DNA of 64,000 nucleotides from Desulfovibrio porci (GTDB lineage Bacteria; Desulfobacterota; Desulfovibrionia; Desulfovibrionales; Desulfovibrionaceae): assembly GCF_009696265.1 (NCBI RefSeq), contig NZ_VUMH01000001.1, positions 62,001-126,000 of the forward strand, written 5' to 3'. Position 1 is the stretch's first letter. Every line of letters begins with the position of its first letter. Positions 9,392 to 18,519 of this stretch are shown one piece after another. The position numbers and the translations under genes are program-made. The notes under the pieces were generated by a model. The model saw only the letters and a list, made by a program, of their open reading frames with translations. It did not search any database and was not told where the DNA came from.

Positions 9392-9497
9392 ATGAAAAAC
9401 TCCTTGATGGTCACTTTGTATTTTAAAATTCTGCCGCATGACCTTCAAATTGTCAATAATTATTCCTGACAAGCTATAGTGATAAAGAGCGCCGCGC

Positions 9498-10346
9498 TCA
9501 ATCCCAGACCAGAGCGCACCATTCGCCCTCAATGATCCGTCGGGCCGCGGACAGGCCTTGCGCCGTGTACGCGGCCTCCACGCCGTCGGCCTGGATTTCC
9601 AGCAGGCCGGAAAGCACCAGACAGCCTTCGGGCTTGCGGGCGGCGGCCACAGCCGGAGCCAGTTCCGTCAGGGGGCGGGCCAGAATATTGGCCAGGACCA
9701 GATCAAAGGTGCGACCGGCAGCGGCTTCGATGCCGCCGAGAGCCGCCGCAAAACCGTCCACCTGATTGAGCGCCCGGTTCTCCAGAGCGTTGTCCACGGC
9801 CAGAGGGTCAATATCCAGGCCCAGACCACTGAGGCCGCTCTTGCAGCAGGCGATGCCCAGCACGCCGGAACCCGTGCCCAGATCCAGAAAACTCTGGCCG
9901 GGCGTTATGCGCCCCTGATCCAGCAGGTCGCTCACAACGCTCAGGCACAGCGCCGTGGTGGCATGATGTCCGGTGCCAAAGGCGCTCTTGGGTTCGATAA
10001 GTATGGGCGTGCGGTCCGGGAACTCCGGGCTGCCGGCCAGCCAGGGCGGCAGCACCACAAAGCGCGAACCGCAGCAAACCGGCGTGAAAAACTGTCGCCA
10101 AGCCGAGAGCCAGTCCTGCGCTTCCAGCGTCTTCAGGGTGCAGCACGCCTCGGGCGTGCCCCGCGCTATGCCGTCCCGCAAGGTGTGGAGAAAGTCTTCC
10201 TTTTCGCAGTGCACGCGAAAGCGCGTCTCGCCCGTGGGCAGGCTTTCCTCCTCCCAGCCGAACGGCGCCCGCAAGGCCAGCAGGCCGCTGATCCGGTCAA
10301 CTTCCTCTTCCCGGGCCACAATATCCAGACGGAAAATCTGCTGCAT
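9498..10346 (-). CDS. prmA: Ribosomal protein L11 methyltransferase (PrmA family)
   Basis: SAM-dependent methyltransferase that trimethylates ribosomal protein L11. The N-terminal domain includes LKTLEAQDWLSAWRQFFTP. The catalytic domain has the PrmA block IEPKSAFGTGHHATTALCL, motif I FLDLGTGSGVLGIACCKSG, and DLVLANILARPLTELAP (NxL motif). The start MQQIFRLDIV is preferred; an upstream in-frame extension to 10508 would add 54 residues unrelated to PrmA. It is transcribed divergently from the methyltransferase gene at 10507. Confidence 0.9.
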   Translation of the reverse strand: MQQIFRLDIVAREEEVDRISGLLALRAPFGWEEESLPTGETRFRVHCEKEDFLHTLRDGIARGTPEACCTLKTLEAQDWLSAWRQFFTPVCCGSRFVVLPPWLAGSPEFPDRTPILIEPKSAFGTGHHATTALCLSVVSDLLDQGRITPGQSFLDLGTGSGVLGIACCKSGLSGLGLDIDPLAVDNALENRALNQVDGFAAALGGIEAAAGRTFDLVLANILARPLTELAPAVAAARKPEGCLVLSGLLEIQADGVEAAYTAQGLSAARRIIEGEWCALVWD

Positions 10347-10506
10347 CCGATGGTTCCTTTGTCTTGCGCGGCAGCGCCGCTTCCGGTTGATGTGCGAATG
10401 GTAGCCGCCGCCGGTGCTAAAGACAAGGGCGGATTGATTTGTGGCCGAACTCGCTGTACATACCCACGTTAGCCCGCCGCATACCAATCCGTCGCAAGGA
10501 AAAGCC

Positions 10507-11226
10507 ATGCCTCAGACTGAAGATCTCGACAGCCTTCTCGCCGGTATCCGCGCCACCTTTGACGTGGAATTCGAACTGTTGCAGGTGGACGACAGCGCCC
10601 TGGAGGTGCTGACCATCCGCAATATGCAAGCTCATCTGGACGGCCTGCTGCAACGCAAGGCCATCCGCGACCCCCTCAAGGATCTGCCTCTCTGGGCCAA
10701 GATCTGGCCGGGTTCCTTTGTGCTGGGCCGCCTGCTGCGCAAATACGAGCCCGAGGGCAAAAGCCTGCTGGAACTGGGCGCGGGCTGCGGCATCCTCAGC
10801 ATGGTGGCCGCGCGTTACGGCTTCGCGCGCATTGTCCTCAGCGACATTGTGGAGGACGCCCTGCGCTTCGCCAAGGCCAATGTGCTGCGCAACAATCTTC
10901 AGGACCGGGTGGAAGTCCGCCGGGTGGACGTGACCACGCCGGGCCGCGACCCGCGCTTCAGCGAAGGCTTCGACCTTATGGCGGCCTCGGAGATCCTCTA
11001 TCTGGACGATCTGCACCGGCCTTTGCTTAAATTCGTGGACCGGCACCTGGCCCCCGGCGGCAAGGCCCTGTTCTGCACGGATCTGGCCCGGGCCAAGCCC
11101 CATTTCGCCAAGCTGGCGGCCAAATCCTTCAAGCTCACGGAAGGACGCATCGGCGTCAAAAGCCGGGACGAGGACGGCGAGGAACAGCGACGCATCTACA
11201 GCATTCTGATTCTGGAGCGGGCATGA
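10507..11226 (+). CDS. Class I SAM-dependent methyltransferase
   Basis: 239 residues. Rossmann motif I is LLELGAGCGILSMVAARYG at about residues 87-105, followed by IVLSDIVEDALRFAKANV (motif II acidic residue) and FDLMAASEILYLDDLHRPLLKF (post-II region). The DLPLWAKIWPGSFVLGRLL block upstream of motif I resembles the lysine/nicotinamide-type methyltransferase group (METTL/EEF2KMT-like), suggesting a protein lysine target; that is inference. The ATG follows AAGGAAAAGCC. It overlaps the YcaO gene by four bases, so the two are co-translated and may act in one pathway. Confidence 0.75.
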   Translation: MPQTEDLDSLLAGIRATFDVEFELLQVDDSALEVLTIRNMQAHLDGLLQRKAIRDPLKDLPLWAKIWPGSFVLGRLLRKYEPEGKSLLELGAGCGILSMVAARYGFARIVLSDIVEDALRFAKANVLRNNLQDRVEVRRVDVTTPGRDPRFSEGFDLMAASEILYLDDLHRPLLKFVDRHLAPGGKALFCTDLARAKPHFAKLAAKSFKLTEGRIGVKSRDEDGEEQRRIYSILILERA

Positions 11227-12959
11227 ACGAATCCCTGCCGATCATCCGTCTGCGTCCCTGCCCCAAGGGGTACACCAGGGATCTGGACAAAGCCGTCAGT
11301 CCGGAGCGGACCATCGCCCGCGTGCGGGACCGTCTGGCCGCCGCGAACCTGGACATCCTGGCGGAAACCCGCCGGGTGGATGTGGGCCGTCTGGGCATCC
11401 CGGTCTATCTCAGCGTCTGCGGCGCTGACGCCCGCGAGATCATGCCCACGCGCAAGCAGATGGGCAAAGGTTCCTCGGCGGAGCAGGCCCAGGCCTCGGC
11501 CCTGATGGAGCTCATGGAACGCTTCGCCTTTTTCAGTTTCTGGCGGGAGCGCCCGCATATGGCGCGCGCCACCTGGAGCGAGGCCGAGGCCCGCTTCGGA
11601 GACGCCTTGCTGCCCCTGGAAGCCATGCTGCGCTCCGTGGACGACCGGCTCCCCCCGGAACAGGCCCGGCGCGTGCTGGACCTGACGCCCTGGCAGTTCT
11701 ACCCGGCCACCCATCTGCTGAGCGGCCGCACGGTCTGGCTGCCTCTGGACTGGTTCAAGCTGCTCAGTGAATTCAACGGCACCTCGGCGGGCAACAGCAA
11801 CGAGGAATCCCTGTTGCAGGGCCTGAGCGAACTGGTGGAGCGGCACGTCTGCTGCCGCGCAGACCGTGAACGCCCGCAAACGCCGACCATTGACCCGGCC
11901 GGCTGTAACGACCCGGTTTTGCGGGAACTGCTGGCCGCCTTCGAGCGCGAGGGCGTGCGGCTGATCCTCAAGGATTTTTCCCTGGGCATGCCCCTGCCTA
12001 CAGTGGCGGCGCTGGCCTGGGATCCGGCCACGTTTCCCCAAAGCTCGGAAATCGTCTTTACGGCGGGCACTGCGGCTTCCCCGGCCAAGGCTGCCATCCG
12101 CGCCGTGACCGAGGTAGCCCAGTTGGCCGGAGATTTCTGCACCCAGGCCTGCTACGAAGCTTCGGGCCTGCCCAAATTCACCAGCCTGGAGCAGGCCGCC
12201 TGGCTGCTGGAAGGCCCGCTGACGCCGCTGGAGAGCCTGCCGCGCGTGGAGGCCAACGACATCCGCGACGAGCTGCTGGCCGCCCTGCGCGGTCTGGCCC
12301 CGCTGGAAGTCTACGCGGTGGAGACCACCCACCCGGCTCTGGGCATACCAGCCCACTACTGCATCGCGCCGGGCCTGTCCTTCCGTGAACGGGACCGCAA
12401 CCAGAGCCTGGGCCTGTTTGTGGGACGCAAACTGGCCGAGGAGGCTGACGCCGCGCAAGCCCTGGCCGGACTGGCAGTGCTGGAAGAATGCTACCCGCAG
12501 GCGCATTTTCTGCCCTTTTTCCGGGGCATGCTGGCCCTGCGCGCGGAACAGTGGGACGCGGCGCACGATCTCTTCAGCACGGCCCAGCCCTTGCAGCCCG
12601 ACAACGACGCCGCCGCTCTGGCCGCCTTTTACGCCGGTTATGCGGACACCTTGCAGGGCCGCTGGCAGGAGGCCCTGCCGGCCCTGGCCCGCGCCGTGGA
12701 ACTCTGCCCGGAAATGAAGGAATACGGCAACCTGCTGGGCGTGGCCCGCTTCAAGACCGGCCGTTACGCCCAAGCCGCCGAAGCCTTTTCGGCGGTGCTC
12801 AGGGTGGACAAGGGTTCGGCTCTGGATCTGGCCAATCTGGGCCTCTGCCAGAAATTTCTGGGCCAAAAGGAAGAAGCGGCCAGGCATTTACGCGCCGCTT
12901 TGGAGCTGGACCCCTCTCTGGATTTCGCCCGCAAGCATCTGGCGGAACTGGAAGACTGA
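11223..12959 (+). CDS. YcaO-domain protein with C-terminal TPR repeats
   Basis: 578 residues. The YcaO ATP-binding core spans about residues 55-390, with the three characteristic acidic helices: GKGSSAEQAQASALMELMERFAFF, GTSAGNSNEESLLQGLSELVERH and AAIRAVTEVAQLAGDF. YcaO enzymes activate amide oxygens by ATP-dependent phosphorylation (azoline or thioamide formation); the E. coli YcaO itself has a poorly defined role with RimO. From about residue 415 the protein has four TPR-like units ending in ALELDPSLDFARKHLAELED. No precursor peptide gene is evident nearby. Coupling to the methyltransferase argues for a protein-modification role, but the target is unknown. Confidence 0.8.
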   Translation: MNESLPIIRLRPCPKGYTRDLDKAVSPERTIARVRDRLAAANLDILAETRRVDVGRLGIPVYLSVCGADAREIMPTRKQMGKGSSAEQAQASALMELMERFAFFSFWRERPHMARATWSEAEARFGDALLPLEAMLRSVDDRLPPEQARRVLDLTPWQFYPATHLLSGRTVWLPLDWFKLLSEFNGTSAGNSNEESLLQGLSELVERHVCCRADRERPQTPTIDPAGCNDPVLRELLAAFEREGVRLILKDFSLGMPLPTVAALAWDPATFPQSSEIVFTAGTAASPAKAAIRAVTEVAQLAGDFCTQACYEASGLPKFTSLEQAAWLLEGPLTPLESLPRVEANDIRDELLAALRGLAPLEVYAVETTHPALGIPAHYCIAPGLSFRERDRNQSLGLFVGRKLAEEADAAQALAGLAVLEECYPQAHFLPFFRGMLALRAEQWDAAHDLFSTAQPLQPDNDAAALAAFYAGYADTLQGRWQEALPALARAVELCPEMKEYGNLLGVARFKTGRYAQAAEAFSAVLRVDKGSALDLANLGLCQKFLGQKEEAARHLRAALELDPSLDFARKHLAELED

Positions 12960-12985
12960 GCGCCTTCAAATAGATCACCTTAAGA

Positions 12986-13113
12986 TTAGAGTATGTTACG
13001 CTTGAAATGCTTGTTTACGGCGGGCAAAGCCCTCTTGCTCGCATTTCGCGGCAAGGAGTTGCGGACAACTCCTTGCAGAGCAGTTGATGCATTTCATGCG
13101 CGAACGACTCTAA
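12986..13113. repeat. Palindromic intergenic repeat, copy A
   Basis: A 128-base element with inverted ends TTAGAGT and ACTCTAA and inner inverted arms (CGCTTGAAATGC and GCATTTCATGCG). A perfect internal hairpin is GCAAGGAGTTG / CAACTCCTTGC. The core GTTTACGGCGGGCAAAG is shared with the copy at 28692-28815. The right end covers the stop codon of the HlyD-type gene. Confidence 0.75.
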
Positions 13114-14315
13114 AAACCGCTGAAGCCCAGAATATTGCGCGTTTTGATCACGCAGTCCACCGGTTCGCCCGGCGTCAGAGCGGCGGACGGCGGGCCGTCA
13201 AGCGTGATCTTTACGGGCAGGAAAAGCGCCGCGCCGCGAACTTCAGTCCCTTTGGCCTGTTGCGTCATGTTCCGCGTTGTTGCCCGCTCCTGTCCTTCCG
13301 GCAGGGGCTGGGGCGCGAGCACTTCGGCCACTGTGCCGTTCAGTCGCGCGCCGTCGGGCTTGAGCCGGATGTCACAGGCCTGTCCCGCCCTGATGGCCTC
13401 TCCGTCCGCCAGGGGAAAGTAAGCCTGTACCCAGTAGGCCTGGGCCGCGTCCGCGCCTTCCGGCAGAATCAGCAGCACGGGCTCGCCGCTCTGCACCTCC
13501 TGGCCGGGCGTGGCGCTGCCCTGCAATACGCGGCCGTTCACCGGCGCGTAGAGAACGCCGTCCGCCTGAACGGGCAGCGGCGCGGACGCGCGGGCGTTCC
13601 CCGGCGCGGCGTAGCGGTTGCGTGAAGCCAGTTGCTTGGCCCGCAGCATTTCGTCGCGAATCCGGCCCAATTCCTGACCCATGGCCGCGCGCATGCGGCT
13701 GACCTGCTCAAAATCCGCCTTGGCACTCTCCATGCGGGCGCGCGCCTCGGTTTCGGCCCGTTGCGCCGCCGCGTAGCGGCTTTTGCCCGCCGCGTGCTCC
13801 CCGCCCTGGCTGTCCAGAGAACGCAGATTGAGCTGAGCCCGCACATGCTCGGTGACGCGCTCTTCGCGCTGTCGCCGTTTGGCTTCTTCCTCGTGCCGGG
13901 CCTGGGCCAGGCGCGTCACCAGGTCCTTTTCCGCTTCCTGCGCCTGCCGGAGCCGCCCGGCCATTTCCGCCATATCCGGCGGCCGCAGGGAAGCCGCTTC
14001 CCGTCCGGCCTCGTTCAGGCGGCGGGCGTACCCGCCCGCATCCATACGGGCCACGGGCTGCCCCGCCGCGACCATATCACCTTCACGCACGTCCAGAGCT
14101 TCCAGCCGGGCCGAAAATTCCGGCGACACCGCGTAGACCATGCCGTCCAGCATGGCCCAGGCGCTGACCGCCCGTCCGCCGTCCAGCCACCACCAGCCAA
14201 CGGCCAACAGAACGAACAGCACAGCCAGAGAGATGACAAGCCGCAACCGGCGAAGCAGCCCCCCCATCGGGGGCTTTTTCCGCGTGGGCATTTCCAGATA
14301 CAGGGATTCCGCCAT
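13110..14315 (-). CDS. HlyD-family membrane fusion (periplasmic adaptor) protein
   Basis: 401 residues with one N-terminal transmembrane segment (about 24-45: RLVISLAVLFVLLAVGWWWLDGG), a split biotinyl-lipoyl region (DGMVYAVSPEFSARLEALDVREGDMVAAGQPVARMD, closing with VLYAPVNGRVLQGSATPGQEVQSGEPVLLI), an alpha-helical coiled coil (about 100-230) and a C-terminal beta-barrel. Such adaptors link inner-membrane exporters to outer-membrane channels, or act in EmrA-type efflux. No transporter or TolC-like gene is adjacent, so it is an orphan here. Its stop codon lies in the palindromic repeat. Confidence 0.8.
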   Translation of the reverse strand: MAESLYLEMPTRKKPPMGGLLRRLRLVISLAVLFVLLAVGWWWLDGGRAVSAWAMLDGMVYAVSPEFSARLEALDVREGDMVAAGQPVARMDAGGYARRLNEAGREAASLRPPDMAEMAGRLRQAQEAEKDLVTRLAQARHEEEAKRRQREERVTEHVRAQLNLRSLDSQGGEHAAGKSRYAAAQRAETEARARMESAKADFEQVSRMRAAMGQELGRIRDEMLRAKQLASRNRYAAPGNARASAPLPVQADGVLYAPVNGRVLQGSATPGQEVQSGEPVLLILPEGADAAQAYWVQAYFPLADGEAIRAGQACDIRLKPDGARLNGTVAEVLAPQPLPEGQERATTRNMTQQAKGTEVRGAALFLPVKITLDGPPSAALTPGEPVDCVIKTRNILGFSGF

Positions 14316-14491
14316 ACATGCCTCGGCAGATCAAAATGTCAGAAAAACAGATCTGGAAAAAATATGCAGATATTGTACCAGCGTCGGGAAACCGCTCTTT
14401 ACAAGCCCGGTCCGGACGCATACAAAGGCGAAGCTTCCAGGGCCGCGCGGAATGACGCTTCCGGCAACCATGCCCCGGAACAGGAGAAATC

Positions 14492-15214
14492 ATGTCCCTC
14501 ATGTTCATAGTGCGTTTCTGCGCCCTGCTCTGTCTGGGCGGCGTGTTGTCCGGCTGCGCCACCCGCCCCGTGACTGTGGTGGAAAAAGAGGAATTCGTCC
14601 AGATGGCCCGGCATATGCCCAAGGAACTCCAGGCCCGCCACCTGCTGGACAGCGAGGGCTCCTATGTGGCCCCCTTTTCCCTGGCAGGTTTCAGCGACTA
14701 CGGCGACACGCTCTTTCGGAGGCTCTCGCCCTCCTTCATGTTCGGCGATTCGGGGCACGTCTATCTGGGGGAAAACTTTGCCGCCACCCTCCAGCCCGAC
14801 AGCCGGGTCACGCGCCGTCCCAACGGCTTCAGCATCAACCATGCCACCCAGAAGCTGACCGTCACCATGGTGGCCATTGCCGACTGGAACAACGACGGCG
14901 AGGACGAGTGGATCGTCTCCTGCCTGGTGGAACCCAAGATGGGCGGGCGCACCCGCACCTATTACGTGCTCGTGCCGCCGCCGCGCGACGGGCGCGAAGC
15001 GCTCAAAGGCACGGTGGCCGCCGTGTGGGAGTGCTTCGGCCTGGCCTGCAATCTCTACGTGCGCAACAGCAAGGTCATTGAGCGGGCCGCCGCCGATCCC
15101 CTTCTGCCCGCCACCGAGATACAGGATGTGGTGCCCGGCCTGCAAACCGTCACCGAACCGCCGGAAAAAGCCCCTGCCGGTAAAAACGACGGCCTGGAAG
15201 AACGCAGTCTGTAA
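14492..15214 (+). CDS. Putative lipoprotein
   Basis: 240 residues. N-terminal signal MSLMFIVRFCALLCLGGVLSGCATRP has a lipobox (LSGC), so Cys22 is the predicted lipidated residue. The body contains VAIADWNNDGEDEWIVSCLVEP, a short acidic DxNxDGxDE segment like FG-GAP/calcium-binding loops, and a Pro/Glu-rich C-terminus. No enzymatic family is recognised. The gene is followed by a terminator and is probably monocistronic. It lies divergent from the HlyD-type gene. Confidence 0.7.
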   Translation: MSLMFIVRFCALLCLGGVLSGCATRPVTVVEKEEFVQMARHMPKELQARHLLDSEGSYVAPFSLAGFSDYGDTLFRRLSPSFMFGDSGHVYLGENFAATLQPDSRVTRRPNGFSINHATQKLTVTMVAIADWNNDGEDEWIVSCLVEPKMGGRTRTYYVLVPPPRDGREALKGTVAAVWECFGLACNLYVRNSKVIERAAADPLLPATEIQDVVPGLQTVTEPPEKAPAGKNDGLEERSL

Positions 15215-15245
15215 CTCCACGTGACGCGTCGACGACGCGCTTTTC

Positions 15246-15284
15246 GGCCCGGATACGCCGCAGACCGACGTATCCGGGTTTTTC
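15246..15284 (+). terminator. Rho-independent terminator after lipoprotein gene
   Basis: CCCGGATACG and CGTATCCGGG form a 10-bp stem with a ~14-base loop, followed by TTTTT. Confidence 0.85.
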
Positions 15285-15393
15285 GCCCGCATTCTCCACT
15301 TGACGGGAAGACCCGGATTTATAACAACCTGCTCAGGCGCACGCCGGAGCAGCCCATTCAGCGCCTTTCACCTTCAGCCTCACCTGAGCCGCC

Positions 15394-17118
15394 ATGAAAT
15401 TTCTTTCGTCACAGATCACCCTGTTCATGCAACAGCACAGCGTACGCCGCAATATAGGCTTTTTGCTGCGCTTCTTCGCCATGCTGCTGGGTCTTATCAT
15501 CGTCTACAGCATCCTTTTCCACTACATCATGCAGCATGAGGACCGCAGTTTTTCCTGGGTGACCGGCGTGTACTGGACGCTGACGGTCATGTCCACCCTG
15601 GGCTTCGGCGACATCACCTTCACCTCGGATCTGGGGCGGATTTTCTCCATCGTGGTGCTCATGTCCGGGGTGCTGCTGCTTCTGATCATGCTGCCCTTCA
15701 CCTTCATCCAGTTTTTTTACGCTCCCTGGCTGGAGGCCCAGAGAAAAGGGCACACGCCCCGCTCCATCCCGGCGGACACCAAGGGGCACGTCATTGTGGT
15801 CAGCACCAGTCCCATTGCCCTCAACCTGGTGGACGATCTGAAAAATTACGGCGCTCGTTGCGTGCTGCTCTGCCACGACAGCCAGACCACCCTGGATATG
15901 CTGGACCAGGGCTATGAGGCGGTGGTGGGCGAACACGACTCCAGCGAGGTCTACCGCAACCTGCGCCTGCCCGAGGCCGCCATGCTGGTGGCTCTGGACA
16001 GCGATGTGCGCAACACCAACATCGTGTTCACCGCCCGCGACGTGGACGCCGGCGTGCCTATTGTGGCTGCGGCCCAGAGCGAGGACGCCATCGACATCCT
16101 GCAACTGGCGGGCTGCTCGAATGTCTTCCAGTTCCATAAATTGCTGGGCGAAGCCCTGGCCCGGCGCGTGCTCAACGCCCAGGCCCGCTCCAGCGTCGTC
16201 AGCCGCTACCACGAACTGGTGGTGGCCGAGGCGCCGGTCATGCGCACGCCGCTGGTGGGCAAATCCCTGCGCGAAAGCGGCCTGCGCAACGCCACCGGCG
16301 CCAATGTGGTGGGGCTGTGGGAGCGCGGCAAGTTCCTGCTTCCTGCCCCGGATACCGTGTTTACGGACACCATGGTCATGGTCATCGCCGGCGACTACCG
16401 CCAGATCGACGCCGTCAACCATCTGCTGGGCCCGTGTGACCCCGCCGGGGAGACCTGCAACGAAGCGCCGGTGGTTATTCTGGGCTGCGGACGGGTGGGT
16501 CTGGCGGCGGCCCGTCAACTGCACGCCAGCGGCCGTGATTACAGCATTGTGGACAAAAATCCCAAGCCCCGCGGCCTGAAAGATCACTTGGTCGTGGGCG
16601 ACGCCGCCGATCTGGACGTGCTGGAAAAGGCGGGCATCCGCACGGCCCCCTCGGTGCTCATCACCACCCATGACGACGACACCAATATCTATCTGACCCT
16701 CTACTGCCGCCGCCTGCGCGAAGACATCCAGATCATCAGCCGCGCCACACTCGACCGCAACGTGGGCATTCTGCACGCGGCCGGGGCGGACCTGGTGCTC
16801 TCCTTGGCCTCCATGGTCACCAACAGCATCATCAACCTGCTGGCGCCCGGCAAAGTGCTGATGATCAACGAGGGACTGAACATTTTCCGCAGCGCCGTGG
16901 GCAAAAGCCTTGCCGGCAAGCAGCTCATGGGCAGCGGCATCCGCAGCCGGACCCATTGCAGCGTCGTGGCCCTGCGCGACGCCGAGGGCGCAATGCACAT
17001 CAACCCCGACCCCAACCATGTTTTCGCGGAAGGCGAAGAAATGTACATCATCGGGGATTCCCAGGCGGAAAAGGCCTTTTACGAAAAGTTCGGCCAAGAT
17101 AGCGCATTGACGGACTGA
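15394..17118 (+). CDS. Two-RCK potassium channel/TrkA-N protein
   Basis: 574 residues. Two transmembrane helices (about 23-45 and 82-108) flank a pore loop with the filter TLGFGD at residues 68-73. The cytoplasmic part is duplicated: RCK domain 1 from ~130 (GHVIVVSTSPIALNL) with a TrkA-C domain (~255-345), then RCK domain 2 from ~360 (VVILGCGRVGLAAARQL) with a second TrkA-C domain (~485-565). Only the second Rossmann fold keeps the GxGxxG nucleotide-binding glycines, so the first may not bind NAD(H) or ATP. Tandem-RCK single polypeptides occur in MthK/BK-like channels. The filter Phe/Asp combination is close to K+ channels; ion selectivity is inferred. Confidence 0.85.
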   Translation: MKFLSSQITLFMQQHSVRRNIGFLLRFFAMLLGLIIVYSILFHYIMQHEDRSFSWVTGVYWTLTVMSTLGFGDITFTSDLGRIFSIVVLMSGVLLLLIMLPFTFIQFFYAPWLEAQRKGHTPRSIPADTKGHVIVVSTSPIALNLVDDLKNYGARCVLLCHDSQTTLDMLDQGYEAVVGEHDSSEVYRNLRLPEAAMLVALDSDVRNTNIVFTARDVDAGVPIVAAAQSEDAIDILQLAGCSNVFQFHKLLGEALARRVLNAQARSSVVSRYHELVVAEAPVMRTPLVGKSLRESGLRNATGANVVGLWERGKFLLPAPDTVFTDTMVMVIAGDYRQIDAVNHLLGPCDPAGETCNEAPVVILGCGRVGLAAARQLHASGRDYSIVDKNPKPRGLKDHLVVGDAADLDVLEKAGIRTAPSVLITTHDDDTNIYLTLYCRRLREDIQIISRATLDRNVGILHAAGADLVLSLASMVTNSIINLLAPGKVLMINEGLNIFRSAVGKSLAGKQLMGSGIRSRTHCSVVALRDAEGAMHINPDPNHVFAEGEEMYIIGDSQAEKAFYEKFGQDSALTD

Positions 17119-17199
17119 ACGCCAGAAGGCGCGCGACGACACAGGGCGGCTCCATAGAATGCGGGGCCGCCCCGTTGCGTAAGAAAAAAATTTTCCGCG

Positions 17200-18495
17200 C
17201 TAAAAAATACGCGCCTCCTCCAGTGGCGTCGTCAGCGCCTCCAGCGCGCGTTCCACCTTTTCCCGCCTGAGCTTCTGTTCCGAAACCGGGTCCAGCGCCG
17301 GATTGCCCAGCGGATGGGGAATGCCCACGCCCGGCACCACCCGCATGACGCCGATGGCCTGGGCGATGGAAGTGATGGTGCAGATCTGCGCCGTGGGAAT
17401 GCCGACCCGTTCCAATTCCTTGGTGATCGTTGCGCCGCAACGAGTGCCCGTGCCTCAAGTGGAGGTAAGGATCACCCCCTGCACCTTGTCCTGTTTCAAG
17501 GCTGCGGCAATGGCCGCGCCGAAAGCCCGGCTGTTCTCGAACGATGTGCCGTTGCCCGTGGTGCTGTAAACATAGTCGGCCATCTCCCCCACCCGGCCCT
17601 CGCGCGTCAGGGCGCGCAGGGCGTCCACCGGCACGAGCCGGTTGGGATCCGCATTGACGAAGGCGTTGTTGTAGCCGCCGTGGACCGTCTGAAAATCCAT
17701 GCCGCTCAGGGATTCCACGCCATGGAGTTCATAGCGCAGGTATTTCCCGGCGCGCGAGGATTCCAACTGGTCCGGATTGCCTGTGGGCACAAAGCCGCCC
17801 TCGGTGACCAGCGCGATGCGCGCCCGCGCCATGTCCCGCACGGGCGGCGCGGGCGGCACATAATCAAAAACGGGCATGGGCAACTCGGTTGTGATTTCCC
17901 CGCCCGCCAGCAGGGTCAGCAGCATGTCCACGGCCCGCACCGCGCCGCTACGCGCCGCCCGGACATTTTCCCGAATGCCCGAGGGCAGATAGCCGTCCGC
18001 CTCGGGGCTGGTGGGTTCGCCCGCCACGCGCTTGCGCAGCAGGGCCGACATGGCCCGCACCGCGTCGCGCATACCCGCCGCCGACGGTCCGGCTTTAACG
18101 ATCAGCACGTCCCGGCGGTAGAGATCCACGCCCGGATTTTCCGGATACATGGCCGTGACGGCCGGAATGCGCAGTTCCTCCTGCACGGCCTTGCATACCG
18201 CGCCGCAGGCCGGGCCGTAACGCCCGGCATTGAAAGCCGGACCGGCGATGAGCAGATCGGGTTGCAGCGAACGGATCATGGGCAGTAGCTCGCCGACGGC
18301 CTGTTCCGTATGCTCGGCCATATAATTGTCGCCGCAGATCACGCTGCCCACAATGACGCCGAGGTCGGCCAGCTCTTTGGCAAAGGCCACGCCCGGACCG
18401 CATGGTCCCTGTTTAAGCAGCGGACCCATACCGCCCTTTTCCTCGCCGCCCTCCTGTCCGAAAAACTGATTGAGATAGTGCACGATGCGCAACAT
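17200..18495 (-). CDS. grdB: GrdB-like glycine/betaine/sarcosine reductase component B, selenoprotein (UGA at 17455-17457 read as Sec)
   Basis: 431 residues if the in-frame UGA at codon 347 is decoded as selenocysteine. The frame continues past the UGA with strongly GrdB-like sequence (TRCGATITKELERVGIPTAQICTITSIAQ, IPHPLGNPAL) to a TAG, so it is not a true stop. The N-terminus MLRIVHYLNQFFGQEGGEEKG and the block GGYNNAFVNADPNRLVPVD are diagnostic. GrdB carries the Sec that attacks the substrate C-N bond with GrdE. The residue three after Sec is Gly (U-G-T-G), where I recall Cys in clostridial GrdB. A 6-bp hairpin starts 12 bases after the UGA. The start follows GGAGGAGAGGAC, 24 bases after grdE. 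Substrate unknown. Confidence 0.88.
17428..17442 (-). promoter_or_regulatory. Candidate SECIS hairpin of grdB
   Basis: On the minus strand CGTTGC-GGC-GCAACG forms a perfect 6-bp stem with a GGC apical loop, starting 12 bases after the UGA. Bacterial SECIS elements lie immediately downstream of the UGA with G residues in the apical loop; this matches in position and loop. Confidence 0.6.
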
Positions 18496-18519
18496 GTCCT
18501 CTCCTCCGTGCGTCCGCCG

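Noticed and set aside
8858..9469. Open frame on the + strand opposite tpx
   Set aside because: Shadow of tpx; the minus-strand protein has complete Tpx motifs, ribosome-binding site and terminator.
17128..17178. Terminator between the potassium channel gene and grdB
   Set aside because: GGGCGGC/GCCGCCC can pair, but there is no T-run at the right place on either strand; kept only as a possible weak structure.
17455..17457. TGA as the true stop of grdB (truncated protein or pseudogene)
   Set aside because: The same frame continues with conserved GrdB sequence to a TAG at 17200 and a SECIS-like hairpin follows; Sec is the family residue at this place.
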